Source: Leptasterias polaris (Eukaryota > Echinodermata > Asteroidea > Forcipulatida > Asteriidae). Taken from it: a stretch of 64,000 nt of DNA. The stretch lies in NCBI GenBank assembly GCA_037783415.1, contig JAZGTN010000009.1, positions 2,108,001 through 2,172,000 on the forward strand, read 5' to 3'. A model generated the notes under the pieces. It had not been told where the DNA came from. It made no database searches and saw nothing but the letters and a program-made list of their open reading frames with translations. The number at the start of each line of letters is the position of its first letter. Position 1 is the stretch's first letter. The position numbers and the translations under genes are program-made. Of this stretch, positions 43,919-56,400 are shown piece after piece.

Positions 43919-44597
43919 ATCTGTTATTCACCTAAAAAACAACAGCAAACACATGTTGATGTCTAAAATGTAAAATTATCTCTTATACTTGATTATCCTC
44001 CAACCAGCAGCATACAATACAAATAGCACAACACACAGTCACAACAAATGTGAAGGGCAAAATTTCAACACGAGGCGAGCTACATAAAGTTACAATTTCC
44101 GATTCAACTAGCCCTAATAATTACAATTTATCAGAGCCATGCTCCCCCAAAACAGAGAGAAATACACACAGAAATAATGTGCTCTCTGTTGCTAAAAAGC
44201 TAAAATTTAAACGATAGAGGTCCAAAAGTTGTGGACACAAACTTAAAGTTTTTACAAAAAATATGCAAATAAGAAAGTTGCATCAGGCTCAAGCAAGATT
44301 GGGGCCGCACTTGCGTTCACTATGTTTGATCAATTTGTTGAAGAAAAAAAACGTTAAAAGGCCAGTTTATCCAAACTTTTGCTGTGTACCACAAAGAACA
44401 ACAAAATGTAGCACTTTTATGACTAACTATCAATAGTAAGAAATATATTTCTTGCATCGCGTGTATTTCAAAGGTTAGCGGCAAGTTGTGTGTCATGGTT
44501 TAGTTTGAAGAAAGCGGCACACCTCGTATGAAGCTTCTCTATAAATCACGTGAATAATCTGGGAAAATAAAATGTGCAAAACAAAAACTTAATTCCT

Positions 44598-44733
44598 TTA
44601 AAGGTACTGATTACACTTTTGGTAATTGTCAAAGACCAGCATTCTCACTTGGTGTATCCCAACATATGCATAAAATAACAAACCTGTGAAAATTTTTGCT
44701 CAATTGGTCATCGAAGTTGTAAGAAAATAATGA

Positions 44734-44765
<32 letters not shown>

Positions 44766-45007
44766 TAAAAAACACCCTTGTTGCACAAAATTGTGTGCTT
44801 TCAGATGCCTGAAAAAGGCTTCAGGCCTGAAGTCTTTTTCAGATTCAAATATTTTAGTGAGAATTTCTCAAAAACTACATTACTTCAGAGGGAGTCGTTT
44901 CTCACAATGTTTTATACTATCAACAGCTCGCCGTTGCTCGTTACCCAAGTAAGTTTTTATGCTAATATATATTTTGAGTAATTACCAAACGTGTCCAGTG
45001 CCTTTAA
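44598..45007 (+). mobile_element. MITE family C, full copy
   Basis: Same ends and order as 7807-8195. Contains an extra (aat)n microsatellite at 44733-44766. Confidence 0.75.
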
Positions 45008-45508
45008 AGCATCGACACCTGCTTTTATTAGTCCAAACAAATGCAACTTTTTGATGAACCTGCATGTAGAAAGAAAATGTCACAGCATCCGTTCATTTTG
45101 TACCATCTGTAAATTAACTTTGTTCAAGGCCGGGGTGTTAGCAATCTGGGTCATTGATGGATTACACATCTCTTGAAGTTATACAATGAATTCAATTCAA
45201 GTTGCATAATTGAGTGAAAATGCAATATGTATAAAATCTGTCATCGAAAGATACCACAAGGTGGTAGTACATCATACTGGTGTGTCATGATTGGTCAATC
45301 GTTGACGTGAAAGTGACGTCACATAGAGGGGTGTGTGTGTCTTATTAGCGTTCACGTGTCACGAAAGGGGCGGGCGTTTCGAGAAGCAAAAACGGTGGGC
45401 ATGGGTTGTTTCAGACGGGACAGCAATGGACCATCTACACCAAGTGTGGGTAAAGTATGGGCGGTTCCAAACTTACTACCGCAGGAGTTTTTGACGAGAG
45501 AGCGCCTT

Positions 45509-45514
45509 TATAAA
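45509..45514 (+). promoter_or_regulatory. TATA box of the saposin-like gene
   Basis: TATAAA inside cgcctttataaagaacac, 132 bp upstream of the start ATG. A transcription start near 45540 would give a leader of about 105 nt. Confidence 0.55.
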
Positions 45515-45645
45515 GAACACTTTTTGGACATACTGTCACAAGTTGTTTGACGCAACAAGTTCGAAAGCGAGAGCCAAAAGCGACACCAGAAGGACGTCAG
45601 TATTAGAAAGAGCTTGACAAGAGAGCAGCATTCAAGAAAGATACA

Positions 45646-48600
45646 ATGGCATTGACTTGGGTATTCGTGATTGCCTGTATGGCTTTTGGCGTGAATGGTT
45701 ATGGTAAGTTTTTTCGAGCTTAAAACCCAGCTCTTGTTATCAACGGTCTTGGGAATCATCTCGAATGCTGTCATTTCAGCCATTGGCGGATCGTGTTAGC
45801 TCACGGCGTGAAATGAAAACCACACAATTTCGGGGGGTATCTATATCCAAGGCAATGTGTCCCTTTAAGTATGATTTGAATATCTGCATGTTGCATTTAT
45901 TATTATGTTAAAGGCATCCAAGTTGACCAGCCCATCTGTGACGGTCAACAGGTGGCGTGTACGTACTGCTTGGACACGCTCACATTTCTCAAAGAATTGG
46001 TCGACGACACCAATACTGGGGTAAGTCAATCACATGACTCTTTTTTGAAAAAACGTCGACGTCACTTGAGTAGTGCGCCCTCTCACATTATAAGTACATT
46101 TTAATGGCAGACGTTTGGAAACGGTAGGTTGCAGCATACTTTCTATAGGGCCCAATTTCACAGAGCTGCTTGAGCATAAAAAGTATATATTATAGCTAAG
46201 CATAACAAAACTATGCTTACCAGAATAAGGTTACCAGCCGAAACAACATTTCACATGTACCATCTGTGATTGGCATCCTGCTCGCATTCGCTTAGCAGAA
46301 CATTTTTAAGCACTATTTTCTGCTTACCCTGCAGCGAGGGACCTGTTTAATATAGGTTAATAATAATAATAATAACTAGTTCTTTTATAGTGCATTTCAC
46401 AATAACGCATCAATGCGCTTTACATTAGTGCCCTGGTCATTGGGCCAATAAAATCCCTTAATCTTTCTCAGCTCCCTGGGGAGTATACAGCCCAGGGCTG
46501 CCGTGGCGCTCCGAAGGCTTTTTCAAACACAACATCAATCTCTACCCTCGCAGGTACCCATTTATACCCCCTGGGTGAAGAGAATTAAGCAATTATAGCG
46601 AAGTGTCTTGCTCAAGGACACAGGCGTCATGACCGGGACTCGAACCCACACCCCGATGACTAAACCACCAGAACTTGAATCCGATGCTCCAAACCACTCG
46701 GCCATAACACCCTACAATGGTTTAAATGCAAAGGTCCCTCGCTGCAGGGTTTTTAAAAACTTCCTTAGTGCGCGTTACTTAAAGATGGCGACTGGATGAT
46801 GTCTGTCAATGCAAAAAAAATTAAAATAATCTTGTTTATCACTGATTTTTGTCGTTGAATTCTTCTATTTTCTAAGGAGCTTTTAAAGGGACATAGGTGA
46901 AACAAAATTGTAAAACAAATCTTCTTTCGAACAAATTTTTTTTTGTTCGAACGAGGATTTTTTCACAGTTTTTTCCTCACCTATATGTCCCTTTCAAAGC
47001 TCCGTATAGTTTTCGATAATGTTTTGACAGTAAAACATTTAATACAAACATTGTTTACATGAAATGTTTTCCCTTATCAACATTATAGGATAAAAACAGA
47101 TATGAATTCCCCTCAAAATGTTGAAATGTTTTGTTAAAATGGTGTTAATTTTTCAATATTTTACTGACTCGTAGAATGCCATCACGCAGTTTATGTTGAC
47201 GATTTGTGATTTCATGAACTCCTCAAATCCCGCACACAAGAGGTGCTTGGCGCATGGCGAGAATTTCCCGGTGCTGTTCAGGATGATGGCCGATGCCGCG
47301 ATGGTAAGTCCCGAATGACGGCTGTCAATTATTTGCTTTCACTTCATCTGCTTGAAGATTTAACTCAATGTCAATTAAAAAACAAAGTTCAAATGTACGT
47401 CTACTGCACTGGATTAGTAAGGATAAAAAACATAGTTGATCATTTTAATATGTAATGTTACTGATTATAAAGATAATACAAGTGTAAAATGTGAAACATT
47501 TCTCTCTGAAATGAAGTAATATTCGAGACAAACTGTATCTGAAAACCCTTTTTTATTTTATTTTTTCTAAAATGCAACAGCAGATTTCTGCTGTTACAAC
47601 AAACATTAAGGACAGTATCATGTGTTTACATGCTGAAAAGTGTGCATGGTTTTTCTTAATCTTCTCCTGACTCACACACTGAATTAAGCCCAAATTTTCA
47701 TAGATCTTTTATTTCATGTATACGGTTGATCACATGAAAACACGAACACCTTCTGCAACTATTTTGTCAGCTCTACAAATCCTAAATGATGCCTTTCAAA
47801 AATGGAATTCTAGGCCTGATATGTACCTTTCCTGTTTATCTCCGGAATCACATCCATAGCATTGTATTTCACTTCTATATAATACATAATCATGATTTGA
47901 TTTCAATTGATTTGAATTAACAGTCAAACTCCGGGAAGATATGTGCCTACGTCTGTGATTCTCTTGGACCCATCAGCGAAAAGTGCGTGGCGAAGCCTGT
48001 GTCCAACCCACTCGCCCAGACTGGCGACAGCATGGCTTGCAAAATTTGCAAGAGCGTACCAGTGCTGATGCAACAGGTCCTGAGTGGCAAGGAGTTGGTG
48101 GTAAGTTTGCAACCTCTCCCCCACCAGGAAAAAAAGAAAACGAAAGTGGACAGACCCATTTTAGGGTCAGCAACACCCTTCTTTCTGTTCAACTTGGCTG
48201 GCTCATTCCTGACTTTCAATAACATTCAAAACGGCCTTGAATTTGGCCTTTTGACTGACAACAAAAATTCCTCCTTAGAATGTAAAGATTCAATAAGTTG
48301 GTGAAATCAAATGATGCATGTTTCAAATTCTCTCTGAAAAAGGTCAACTATGAACAAAAACATCCACGTACAAAAATGTATAGACACCCACTTTTCTCAG
48401 AATTATGTCATCATATTATGTTTTCGATGTTGACCAAAAGAATTTCACCGGAAGGGTACTAAATACAATGGCAATTTACACCATTGTAACGCTTGTAATT
48501 TTCCCCCACTCACATAAGGATTTTGAGACCATTTCAATGGGGGACTTTTGGGACGCTTGGTGGCAGCAGACTTACCAGGTAAATCCATTGTTCTCGATAA

Positions 48601-49680
48601 TGTGCGCATGCTCAGAACTACGTAAACAATGGAAATTTACCTGGTAAGTCTGCTGCCACCTAGCGTTCCAAAGTCTCCCATTGGTCACTGTGAATCAGTC
48701 ATTTCCCTTCCTCTTTAATTTACTATTTCAATGTTTTTGTATTGTAACATTCTATAGTTATTTGGCCACGAGTTGAATGTGACTTAGCCAATACCATTAT
48801 ATACCCTTGACTCCAGGATTCGGTAGTGAAGTATTTACTGATCAACTGCGACTTATTACCCTCTGGACCCCCGCAAGACAATTGCATTGAGCACACCAAA
48901 TGTGTCAGTATGAAGATCAAGCTCTTTGCTGCTGAAATGGTAAGTTTGTTTGTTTGTTTGTTTGTTTGTTTGTGTGTTTCTTGGGGTTGTTTGTTTGTTT
49001 GTTTTTTGTTGTTTTTTGTTTTTTTGTTTGTTTCTTTCTTTCTTTCTTTTTTCTGCCTTTCTTACTTTGTTTGTTTGTTTGTTTGTTTGTTTATTGCGTA
49101 CATCCGTAAAGGCTATTGTGCGTAACTGCTAGGCGTGTACTTTCACGTGATGACTCCCATTATAGTTGGACAAGATAGGCGCGTAAAGTGCGCTGCACGT
49201 CTGCAATAGGTCAATAAAGAAGTAGCATTAGATAAAGGTCATAAAGCTTTTAGAGATGCGAGTGAAGATACTTGCTTTTACATAGATTGCACGTGACGTC
49301 ACTGACCGCCATCTTTGAAGACAAGCAATGGAAACTGCACGAGTGTAGCTATGCGCTGCGCACGACTCAACCAACAGCCAATGATAGCCTTTTACGCGTG
49401 CACGTTTCAATCATCAACGTTGATGTAGCCATTGCAGGGGGTCTATGGCCAACCTTAGAAAGAATTAAAAGTCTTCTTTAAAAGAAAATACAATAGTTTC
49501 AGTTACCTCTTGACTGATTTTATTTGTATTAATTTTGTTGATTTATTTGTATTTATAATTTTTTAATTTTGTTGTTAACAGTGTCTGTTTGTTTGTTTGT
49601 TTGTTTGTTTGTTTGTTTGTTTGTTTGTTTTTCAGAATCCAGATACGGGTTGCAAATTCATCTGTGATATCGGCATATAG
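45646..49680 (+). CDS. Secreted two-domain saposin B-type protein, complete, 6 exons
   Basis: Exons 45646-45703, 45914-46020, 47175-47303, 47924-48100, 48817-48939 and 49636-49680 join in phase to 212 aa; all borders are GT-AG. Residues 1 to about 19 (MALTWVFVIACMAFGVNG) are a signal peptide. Saposin B domain 1 has Cys at 35, 38, 66, 79, 105, 109 in the C-x2-C .. C .. C .. C-x3-C order. Domain 2 has Cys at 137, 140, 168, 180, 204, 208 (one extra at 186). Such domains fold as disulfide-linked helical bundles that bind lipids or membranes, in lysosomal sphingolipid breakdown or as antimicrobial effectors. The sequence does not say which. Four-domain prosaposin is larger; this is a short paralogue type. 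Exons split each domain at similar points, as in other saposin genes. Introns carry a SINE, MITE-like hairpins and (gttt)n tracts. The start ATG follows caagaaagataca in a TATA-driven leader. Confidence 0.92.
46150..46330. mobile_element. MITE family B, one clear end
   Basis: gggcccaatttcacagagctgcttgagc, then gcttaccag, catcctg and ttagcagaac as in 1689-1884. The right end is overwritten by the neighbouring SINE region. Confidence 0.55.
46355..46720 (-). mobile_element. tRNA-derived SINE, inverted
   Basis: Minus strand: gtgttatggccgagtggttt (A-box), gggttcgagtcccggtcatga (B-box), cttgagcaagacactt. Ends with (tta)n at 46356. A relative is at 18438. In intron 2 of the saposin-like gene. Confidence 0.75.
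46876..47003. mobile_element. Foldback MITE (GGAGCTTTTAAAGGGACATA ends)
   Basis: 128 bp, with ggagcttttaaagggacatag / atatgtccctttcaaagctcc and inner ttcgaacaaa..tttgttcgaa. In intron 2 of the saposin-like gene. Confidence 0.7.
47590..47800 (+). mobile_element. MITE family A, partial copy
   Basis: Right half only: caaattttcatag, tttcatgtatacggttgatcaca, attttgtcagctctacaaatcct. In intron 3 of the saposin-like gene. Confidence 0.55.
48535..48683. mobile_element. Foldback MITE (CAATGGGGGACTTT ends)
   Basis: Inverted arms of about 55 bp: caatgggggacttttgggacgc, ggtggcagcagacttaccagg and inverses. The gcagcagact motif is also found at 55620-55840 and near 62812. Confidence 0.65.
48946..49095 (+). 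repeat. (gttt)n microsatellite in intron 5
   Basis: Interrupted tttgtttgtttg runs begin 7 bp after the exon 5 donor site. A second perfect run is at 49585-49630 and reaches the exon 6 acceptor, so the intron is bracketed by the same repeat. Confidence 0.9.
49282..49446. mobile_element. MITE family J, diverged copy
   Basis: catagattgcacgtgacgtcac..accgccatcttt..agacaagcaatgg..ggtctatg, like 63296-63464. Confidence 0.5.
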
Positions 49681-49784
49681 ACCAACAAAGGAGCCTGCTC
49701 GGGAACAAACCTTCAGAAGACAATGTTTTTATCCCTAGACCGTTTATCAATAGAACAGTGTAGTTATTATCCCCTGTACCCACA

Positions 49785-49790
49785 AATAAA
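49785..49790 (+). terminator. Poly(A) signal of the saposin-like gene
   Basis: AATAAA in cacaaataaatgcatg, 104 bp after the TAG stop. Only good candidate before the next transposon. Confidence 0.75.
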
Positions 49791-49997
49791 TGCATGTTTT
49801 TAGTTGTAGTTGATTTCTCTTTTGTAAAGTTTACCAATAGTTTTAAAAAGTTCATTTCGAGGATCGATGGGATGCATGTCCATTGCTTCATTCTAGTTAA
49901 GAGTAGTTGGTTTAATTTCTTGCTAACTGCCCAAATGATGAGTTTCTTCTGTTTTTATAAGTCAAGCAACAAGACCGTGAATTTAATACTTCGAATA

Positions 49998-50219
49998 GAT
50001 AGGTTGCAGTATGACGTAAGTCGGCCATCTTTACGGGCAGTTTGGAACACACAGTCCCGCGTTACGCGTGAGAACGGCGTGCAGCACGCGCACATTTCAC
50101 CAAACTCATTGCGTGATTGGTTAGTGAATGACGCGGCTGCGTTAATAATTTGAGCGCTTGACGCGCCTGCAAGCCAAAATGCGATTTGCCCGTAAAGATG
50201 GCGTCTACTGGGAACTATC
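49998..50219 (+). mobile_element. 222-bp MITE family H, copy 2
   Basis: Same length as 35810-36031 with about seven substitutions. TA on both sides. Confidence 0.85.
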
Positions 50220-50255
50220 TATGGGCTTTGTCGCCATGCTCAAAGCAGACCGGTG

Positions 50256-50393
50256 GCGAAATGTTTTTTCTCCAGCGCGGTAAAGGCCATTCTGTGCATA
50301 TCTCACTGGGATCCGTAGGTGCCAAGCTTCATTACAATATCAACTAGCACCTGCACAGAATGGCCTTTACCGCGCTGGGAAAAAAAAATTCGC
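50256..50393. mobile_element. 138-bp foldback MITE with 9-bp TSD
   Basis: Ends gcgaaatgtttttt / aaaaaaaattcgc, inner ccagcgcggtaaaggccattctgtgca and inverse. The 9-bp repeat agaccggtg flanks it (50247-50255, 50394-50402). The flanks rejoin to match family E, so it is nested. A 9-bp TSD fits a Mutator-like origin. Confidence 0.75.
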
Positions 50394-51773
50394 AGACCGG
50401 TGACTGTACGTGGAATATATCTCGTTCACCCAAAGGTGTACAGCACACGCGTTCCCTCTACATTATACGGGTTAGGGGGCGCTTACCGCAACTTGGTGAG
50501 AGTCCATAATTATATGTAGGCCAGTGATAGGCGGGATATGCGGAATGGTCCATATCAAGGGTGTTCACTCGCTCTGGGCTTTGCAACTGGGAAAAACAAT
50601 TAATGACACTTGTGACCCATGTAGATCGAGTAGACAGGGCTCACAAACACAAAACTTAGGACCGCTGCAGGAGTAGACAGGGTTCATGGAAAGGTTGTTT
50701 GGAGGTAATTCAGTGTATTTACAGCCCCCTCAAAGTGTACCTCTGCAAAATATATTTTACTTTGACATAATTAATTGTTTTCTTGTTAAATATTGTTTTT
50801 AATTCTGGAAACGAACTTTGCAGTAAGTTGGACAAAATATTGTCTGAGGAGGATTTTTTCGACCAACGCATGGTAAAATAAAAGGGACACTTTAAGTTTA
50901 ATTATCTTTTTTTTATAGAAATGCTTATTAATTTACTTATCATTCTGACAAAGTACAGATTTGCAAATTTTCAGTCTGAAATATAACTGAACACGATTAG
51001 TACCAACCCTCCAGAGAGAGAGAGAGAGAGAAAAACAACCTCGTTCCCAGTGGTGTACGATCTCGCCGGGCGCCATGTTGTTTTCTTTCCCAGAATCCAT
51101 CGCTCGATCATATCCCCCTGGAATGGTGACTTTGAAATATCCAAATATAAGGGATATTTTAATTAGTCCTGTGGTTGATCCATTCTGTGTTAGAGACTAC
51201 GCAGAGTGCGCTGTCAAAGGACGCACAAGTCATAGAACAACTGGCCCCCCTCTCATTCTTTTTCAATTTTGTGATACATTTAACTGTATGCAGTGTTTAG
51301 GGTGACCATGTAATTATAAAAACATGATTCATTTAGTGAAATGTATTGCGTCGAAATACGTGCATTTTTACACGAGCGGAAGCACCCGACAAGCGCCTAG
51401 GGGCGATCGAAAGTTTTTAACAAGCGTACACGCATACTAGCAGTCACTGTTGGTGACCCAATCAGCGTTGATTTTTTAGTTTTTCCCTTCCAGGGGTTAG
51501 AGACGTACGCGGAGTTAGCGGGTGATACGGCGCGCTGCCCATGTATGGTAGCGAGGCTGAGAGAAAAATACATCTGATGATACTTTCGAAGTCAGGGAGC
51601 CGCGCATATCACCGTTGCTTTTTTCTTTTCTTTTACACAGCAATCAAACAAACCAGCCTTCATAGACTGTTCTGACTATAGTTGTTTTCATGAAAACGTA
51701 ATCACCGGATATGCTGCGAAAGATCAGGGTTTTGTTTAATTTATAAGCTTTACCAGTTTTATTATTTGTTGAC

Positions 51774-52174
51774 TTTAAGGGTCTGTATACGTTTGGTAAT
51801 GACTCTGAAAATTAATGCCAATAGTAGTGACTTGAGTAAGAAGTACAGCAGCTTTGGGTAGTATAATGAATTTTGAGAAACTTTTATCTTCGAAGTACTA
51901 CGGTTATGCAAAAATATATCACTTTTTATTCTCCAAAATTTGAATCTGAGAAGCGTTATGGCCTGTAACGCTTCTCAGACTGTGTATTCCTATGGGGAAT
52001 ATTCTTCCTGCGTGGAAATATACGCTCCGGTTTTTCGGTGATATCTCAAAAACGCGACCACCTTTTGAAGTGAAATTTTCACAGGTTAGTTTTATTGTAT
52101 GTACTGTACCTACATTTATATAGGATTAACACAATCAGTAAGCTCCAATTAATAAACGTATACAGCACCTTTAA
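51774..52174 (+). mobile_element. MITE family I, copy 3
   Basis: Colinear with 36718-37117: ttaagggtctgtatacgtttggtaatgactctg .. aacgcttctcagactgtgtattcctat .. cagcacctttaa. Confidence 0.75.
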
Positions 52175-52458
52175 TTTGTCTTGTTTTACACCGTAACTCC
52201 TTTAAAAATAAATTTTTATATTATTTTGAAACACTTAACATGACGGTACTTGATTTAACTTTACAAATAGGCTAATGTGTGTAAGTTTGCGTGCTTCGAT
52301 TTTTGCCACCATTCGCTCAATTCCATCACGGCACTAGCGGTGACGGCAATAATCTTCACTGTGTTTTTCATAATTTTTTTTACAACGAATAAAGTTTCTT
52401 GTAGTAGTAAATATTCGTTTTGCCTTCTAATTCTCCTTCATTTTGATCCTGCAATTAT

Positions 52459-52972
52459 AGACCTTTCTTTTGTTGATAAACAAAGTGCGCCGGTTGGCAT
52501 GGACGGCCGAATGTTTGAAACATTCAATCATATTAAAAAATGTTGTGACCAAATTCAACATTTTCTGTAAAGATTCATGAACGGAATACCTTCATGATTG
52601 GTTGATTTGTTTCCAACAAATTCAACACTATTTTTGAATATTTGTGTAACACTGCTACAAACTGTGACAATGTTTTTGATTTGCAGTTATGGCTTTCTAT
52701 ACTTTTCCAACCTGGGTTGGCAAAAACTCGAGCTGTGACGTAGACTTGGTTCCAAGTCTGTGCTCGTGGTTTTTAGTCAACCTGATAGCCAATACATTAG
52801 TGCCTGAAATAGCGCCCTCTTGTGGATTAACCTCCGTCTTTAACCTACGATTAGAGCGCCATGGCGCGTGATAGCCAATCTGCGGGGGGGATTTTGTGTG
52901 GCTGATGCAGAGAAATAACCGCGATCTCAGACTTGAAATCAAGTCTAGCTGTGACGTTGCAAAAGAAAGGTC
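52459..52972. mobile_element. Repeat family G, complete copy
   Basis: Terminal inverted repeats gacctttcttttgttgat / gacgttgcaaaagaaaggtc. Shares the internal blocks gtgcgccggttggcat, ttctgtaaagattc and ttgcagttatggctttctata with 30773-31215. An inner block gtgacgt..acttggttccaagtct is specific to this copy. Confidence 0.7.
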
Positions 52973-53460
52973 TTTTAATGAACTTTGGTTTTATAAAGTT
53001 GACCACCATTCTGTATAGCAAGCCTTGTGTTACACAAAAGTGATAACTCATGAATTGGCACAAGTTCTGCCTCAACATTCACACATTTTGCTTTGAATAA
53101 TATCAAGAAGGCCACCCCCGTAATTTCTGGACGTTTGTTTTTACTATTAACCTTCGGAATATTTGGGTTACCGGAAGTAGTGTTTGTTGAGACAAAAAAT
53201 ATATTAACATTTCTTTTTCAATAGAGTTAATAAACCACAAAATCGTTTTTGATCAATTTTTGATCGACCCGCCCCCCTTCATTGCTTATACACACGAACA
53301 ATTATTGCTGTATAGAAACGAGGTTGCAGAAATCGACGGGTCCGCTCCATATCACAACGTGCATTTCAATACATATGGGTCAAGGTTCCATCCACCCCCA
53401 TTGCATTCTTTGGTCGGTCCCAGCCAGAAATATTATTACAATCAACAATCAACAATCAAC

Positions 53461-56400
53461 ATGGAGCCGCCCAGTGATGTGGAAAACGCCAACAGCTCGG
53501 CCCAAAATGACACCGAAAAGCCCGCATATTCTGCCGTTCTACCCATCAAAACACTACGACTGCTAGTCATCAATAATATAGAACACTACCAGAAGTCGAG
53601 GAGCAGCACTGGCGAGAAGTTCTTCACGATATTCTGTGTCATCGAACAGGAGAGCGATGCGCTGCGACCGGCCATCGAGACGCTGGAGGCGATCGCCCCG
53701 CGCTTCGACTTCGACGAGAAAACACCGGGAAACGGCTATCGCAGTCTGGTCCGTGTGGTGGATTGTTGCGTGGAGAAGTTGATCCAGATCTCACGATATG
53801 TGGCGGTCAACAGAGATAGCATGCTGTTCAGGAGTAGTCATTATTTGAAAGTAAGTGCCATTTTTGTACATGTATGATGGACTGGTATGGTTGAACTTTA
53901 GTCGAATAATGCAGTGGATATTGCCGGTCCTGACCACCATCATGGAGGTGTCCTGACCTTAAACATGTTATTGTTAAAGGCCATGTACACTATTGGTAAG
54001 ATCGAAAAACACAATAGTTCACAGATTCACACATAACTTACATGATTTAAAGTAAGTAATGGTAGAAAGGGTTCCTTAAAATATTTCTGCCTAAAATGCT
54101 ATCGTTTCTGAGAAATGAGTAAAACAATAGTTTTTATCGCGCGCGATATAACCTCGATGTTTGAAAAACAGAAAACACATAAGGTCTCTTTTCACTATTT
54201 TCTCGTGACCTCGATGAGCAATTGAGCTCAAATTTTCACAGGTTTGTTATTTCATGTATGTGGTTGATTACACAAAACATGAACACTGTCTGTGATTATT
54301 TTGTCAGCTCTACCAATCCTGTATAATACCTTTAAACTTTAAACTAAAAGGCTATATCAGTTCTGGATCACTGTTTTAATTCACATTGTTTTTTGTTGCA
54401 ATCTCTTTGACATCTTAAACAAAAAAGTTGATCAGTTTACCTAAACATGTCATAAAACTCACCAAGTATCCACTGACAAAAAAAGATTAGTACTTTTGAA
54501 GAGGCTTTGAGAAAAGTATCGTCAGCTGTTTGACCAGTTCAGGATCAGTTGAATCTATTCTGAATCATCAATAGAGTGCCCTATATTGCAAACCCATACT
54601 CCCATTCATAAAACTGTCTCTAGTCTCAAGGACACGAAACTTCAGAAGTGTGTTGGCATGGACTTGGACTCCCTTTCTTTAGTGAATGTCATGCAAGTGT
54701 CTTCAACAGCAGCGCAAAAACCCAGCGATAAAAACACAAGTCAAAACAACAGCAAAGGCAATTGAAAAAGTGAACACTGACCCCTCCACGACTCATTTTC
54801 TCACAAAACAATCTACAAGAATTTGTTGAAGTAATGAATCTCAAAAGCAATAAATAAACTTTCTACTGCAGCAGTATGTTTTTACCTCACTTAGTAAGTT
54901 AGTGCGGCACCATTTGACGCAATGAGATGTTGAGTTGAGTGATCCCGAACTGGTCAAGGGTACAATGCTCCCCCAAAGACGACTTTTGGTAATTTCGTCT
55001 CCTCAAAAAAACAAGACGACTGCTCAGTATTTACGTGAAATATTGTTTACATATTCTTAGCATTTTACATAATGTTTTTTGCCCTGCGTTTAAATTCTAA
55101 AGGTGAGAAGTTTTAACAGCGTTTTTCAACCAACATTTTTAAACAAAATAATGATCAATATCGCCGACAAACTTCAGGAAAATTGCCATAATTTATTTGC
55201 CGTTGATGTTTGGCACCTTATTTTGGGTTTGTTGGTTTAATGGATGTTATTCTTCACATGTATTCAACAGAAATTGGTAATGTGAGAAGTAATATAATTA
55301 TTTGGTTATTGCAAAGTTGAAATGATCCCAAAATGACTGTACTAAACTAGTCTAGCCGGATTTTATCCCCCACCGGTCGGTATGGTGTGTCACTGTTGGT
55401 GTCCCCCCATTTTATGGTCAATTAACAAGCTGAAGGAAGTTGTTTCAAAAGAGAGCCACTATCACTCGGGCAAACTTGAGTGGCTACCCAATTGGCTAAA
55501 GTTCAATATCCTGCCACTACCTTATATCTCTAACTTCTTAATTTAGATCATCAAATTATATCTCACCTGTCCAGAAGGATTGACAGAATGTATACAGCAA
55601 TCCTTCACCGATCTTGAACTCTTGGTGGCAGCAGATACCGCCATTATTGCGGTGGTACCTGGGTGGTACTGCGCTGCCTAGCGACGGGTTTAAGCGATTT
55701 GCAAAGTAAAAGTCCAATAACCCGTGACTGATCAAATGATCGCCGTGTAGCCCAAACCTTATACCAGTCGCTAGGCAGTGCAGTACCACCCAGGTACCAC
55801 CGCAGTAATGGAGGCATGTCTGCTGCCACCAAGAGTTCAAGATCGGTGAAGGATTGCTGTATACAGAGAGGCACGTATCCATGCACTTTGAACTATAATC
55901 ACAAAGTTGTCATAGTGTCAAAATCATGAAAATAAGTAATTTTCAGTCTACATGTACATGTATGGTGGTCTTGATAATGCTCGTTAGTCGCTACACTCCA
56001 TTTAAGTTCCTTTCCTTTGGGCATGAGTTTTATCTGCATGATGAAATGTGTACTTGAATTTTCCTTTGTAAAGGTCAAATTTAGCACTTCAGGTACCCCA
56101 CCCCTTCTCCTCGGGAGAAATATTTAGAAAGGGAAATAAAGTCCAACATCTCAAGAAAAAATCAAATAAATCCCTTAAAAACTGGTGGCCGGATTTAATT
56201 CCCCCTGTTTTTATCCCATTATTATTTTGTCAACATATCAGGCCTGTGAGATCTCCGCTTTAAAGCGGATATCCGTTTTTGGTTTTTTTTGCCGATTTTT
56301 TATTTCCGCTTTTTTTTTCGTAAAAAAAAAAATAATGATTTAATTTTTAATGTTTTTAATTTTTGGCCTTATATCATGTATATATGCTTGGCAACAATAA

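Noticed and set aside
53260..53460. Upstream in-frame ATG for LIPE
   Set aside because: The extra 67 residues look unlike the family; ATG 53461 sits at the start of a plausible N-terminus and is preferred.
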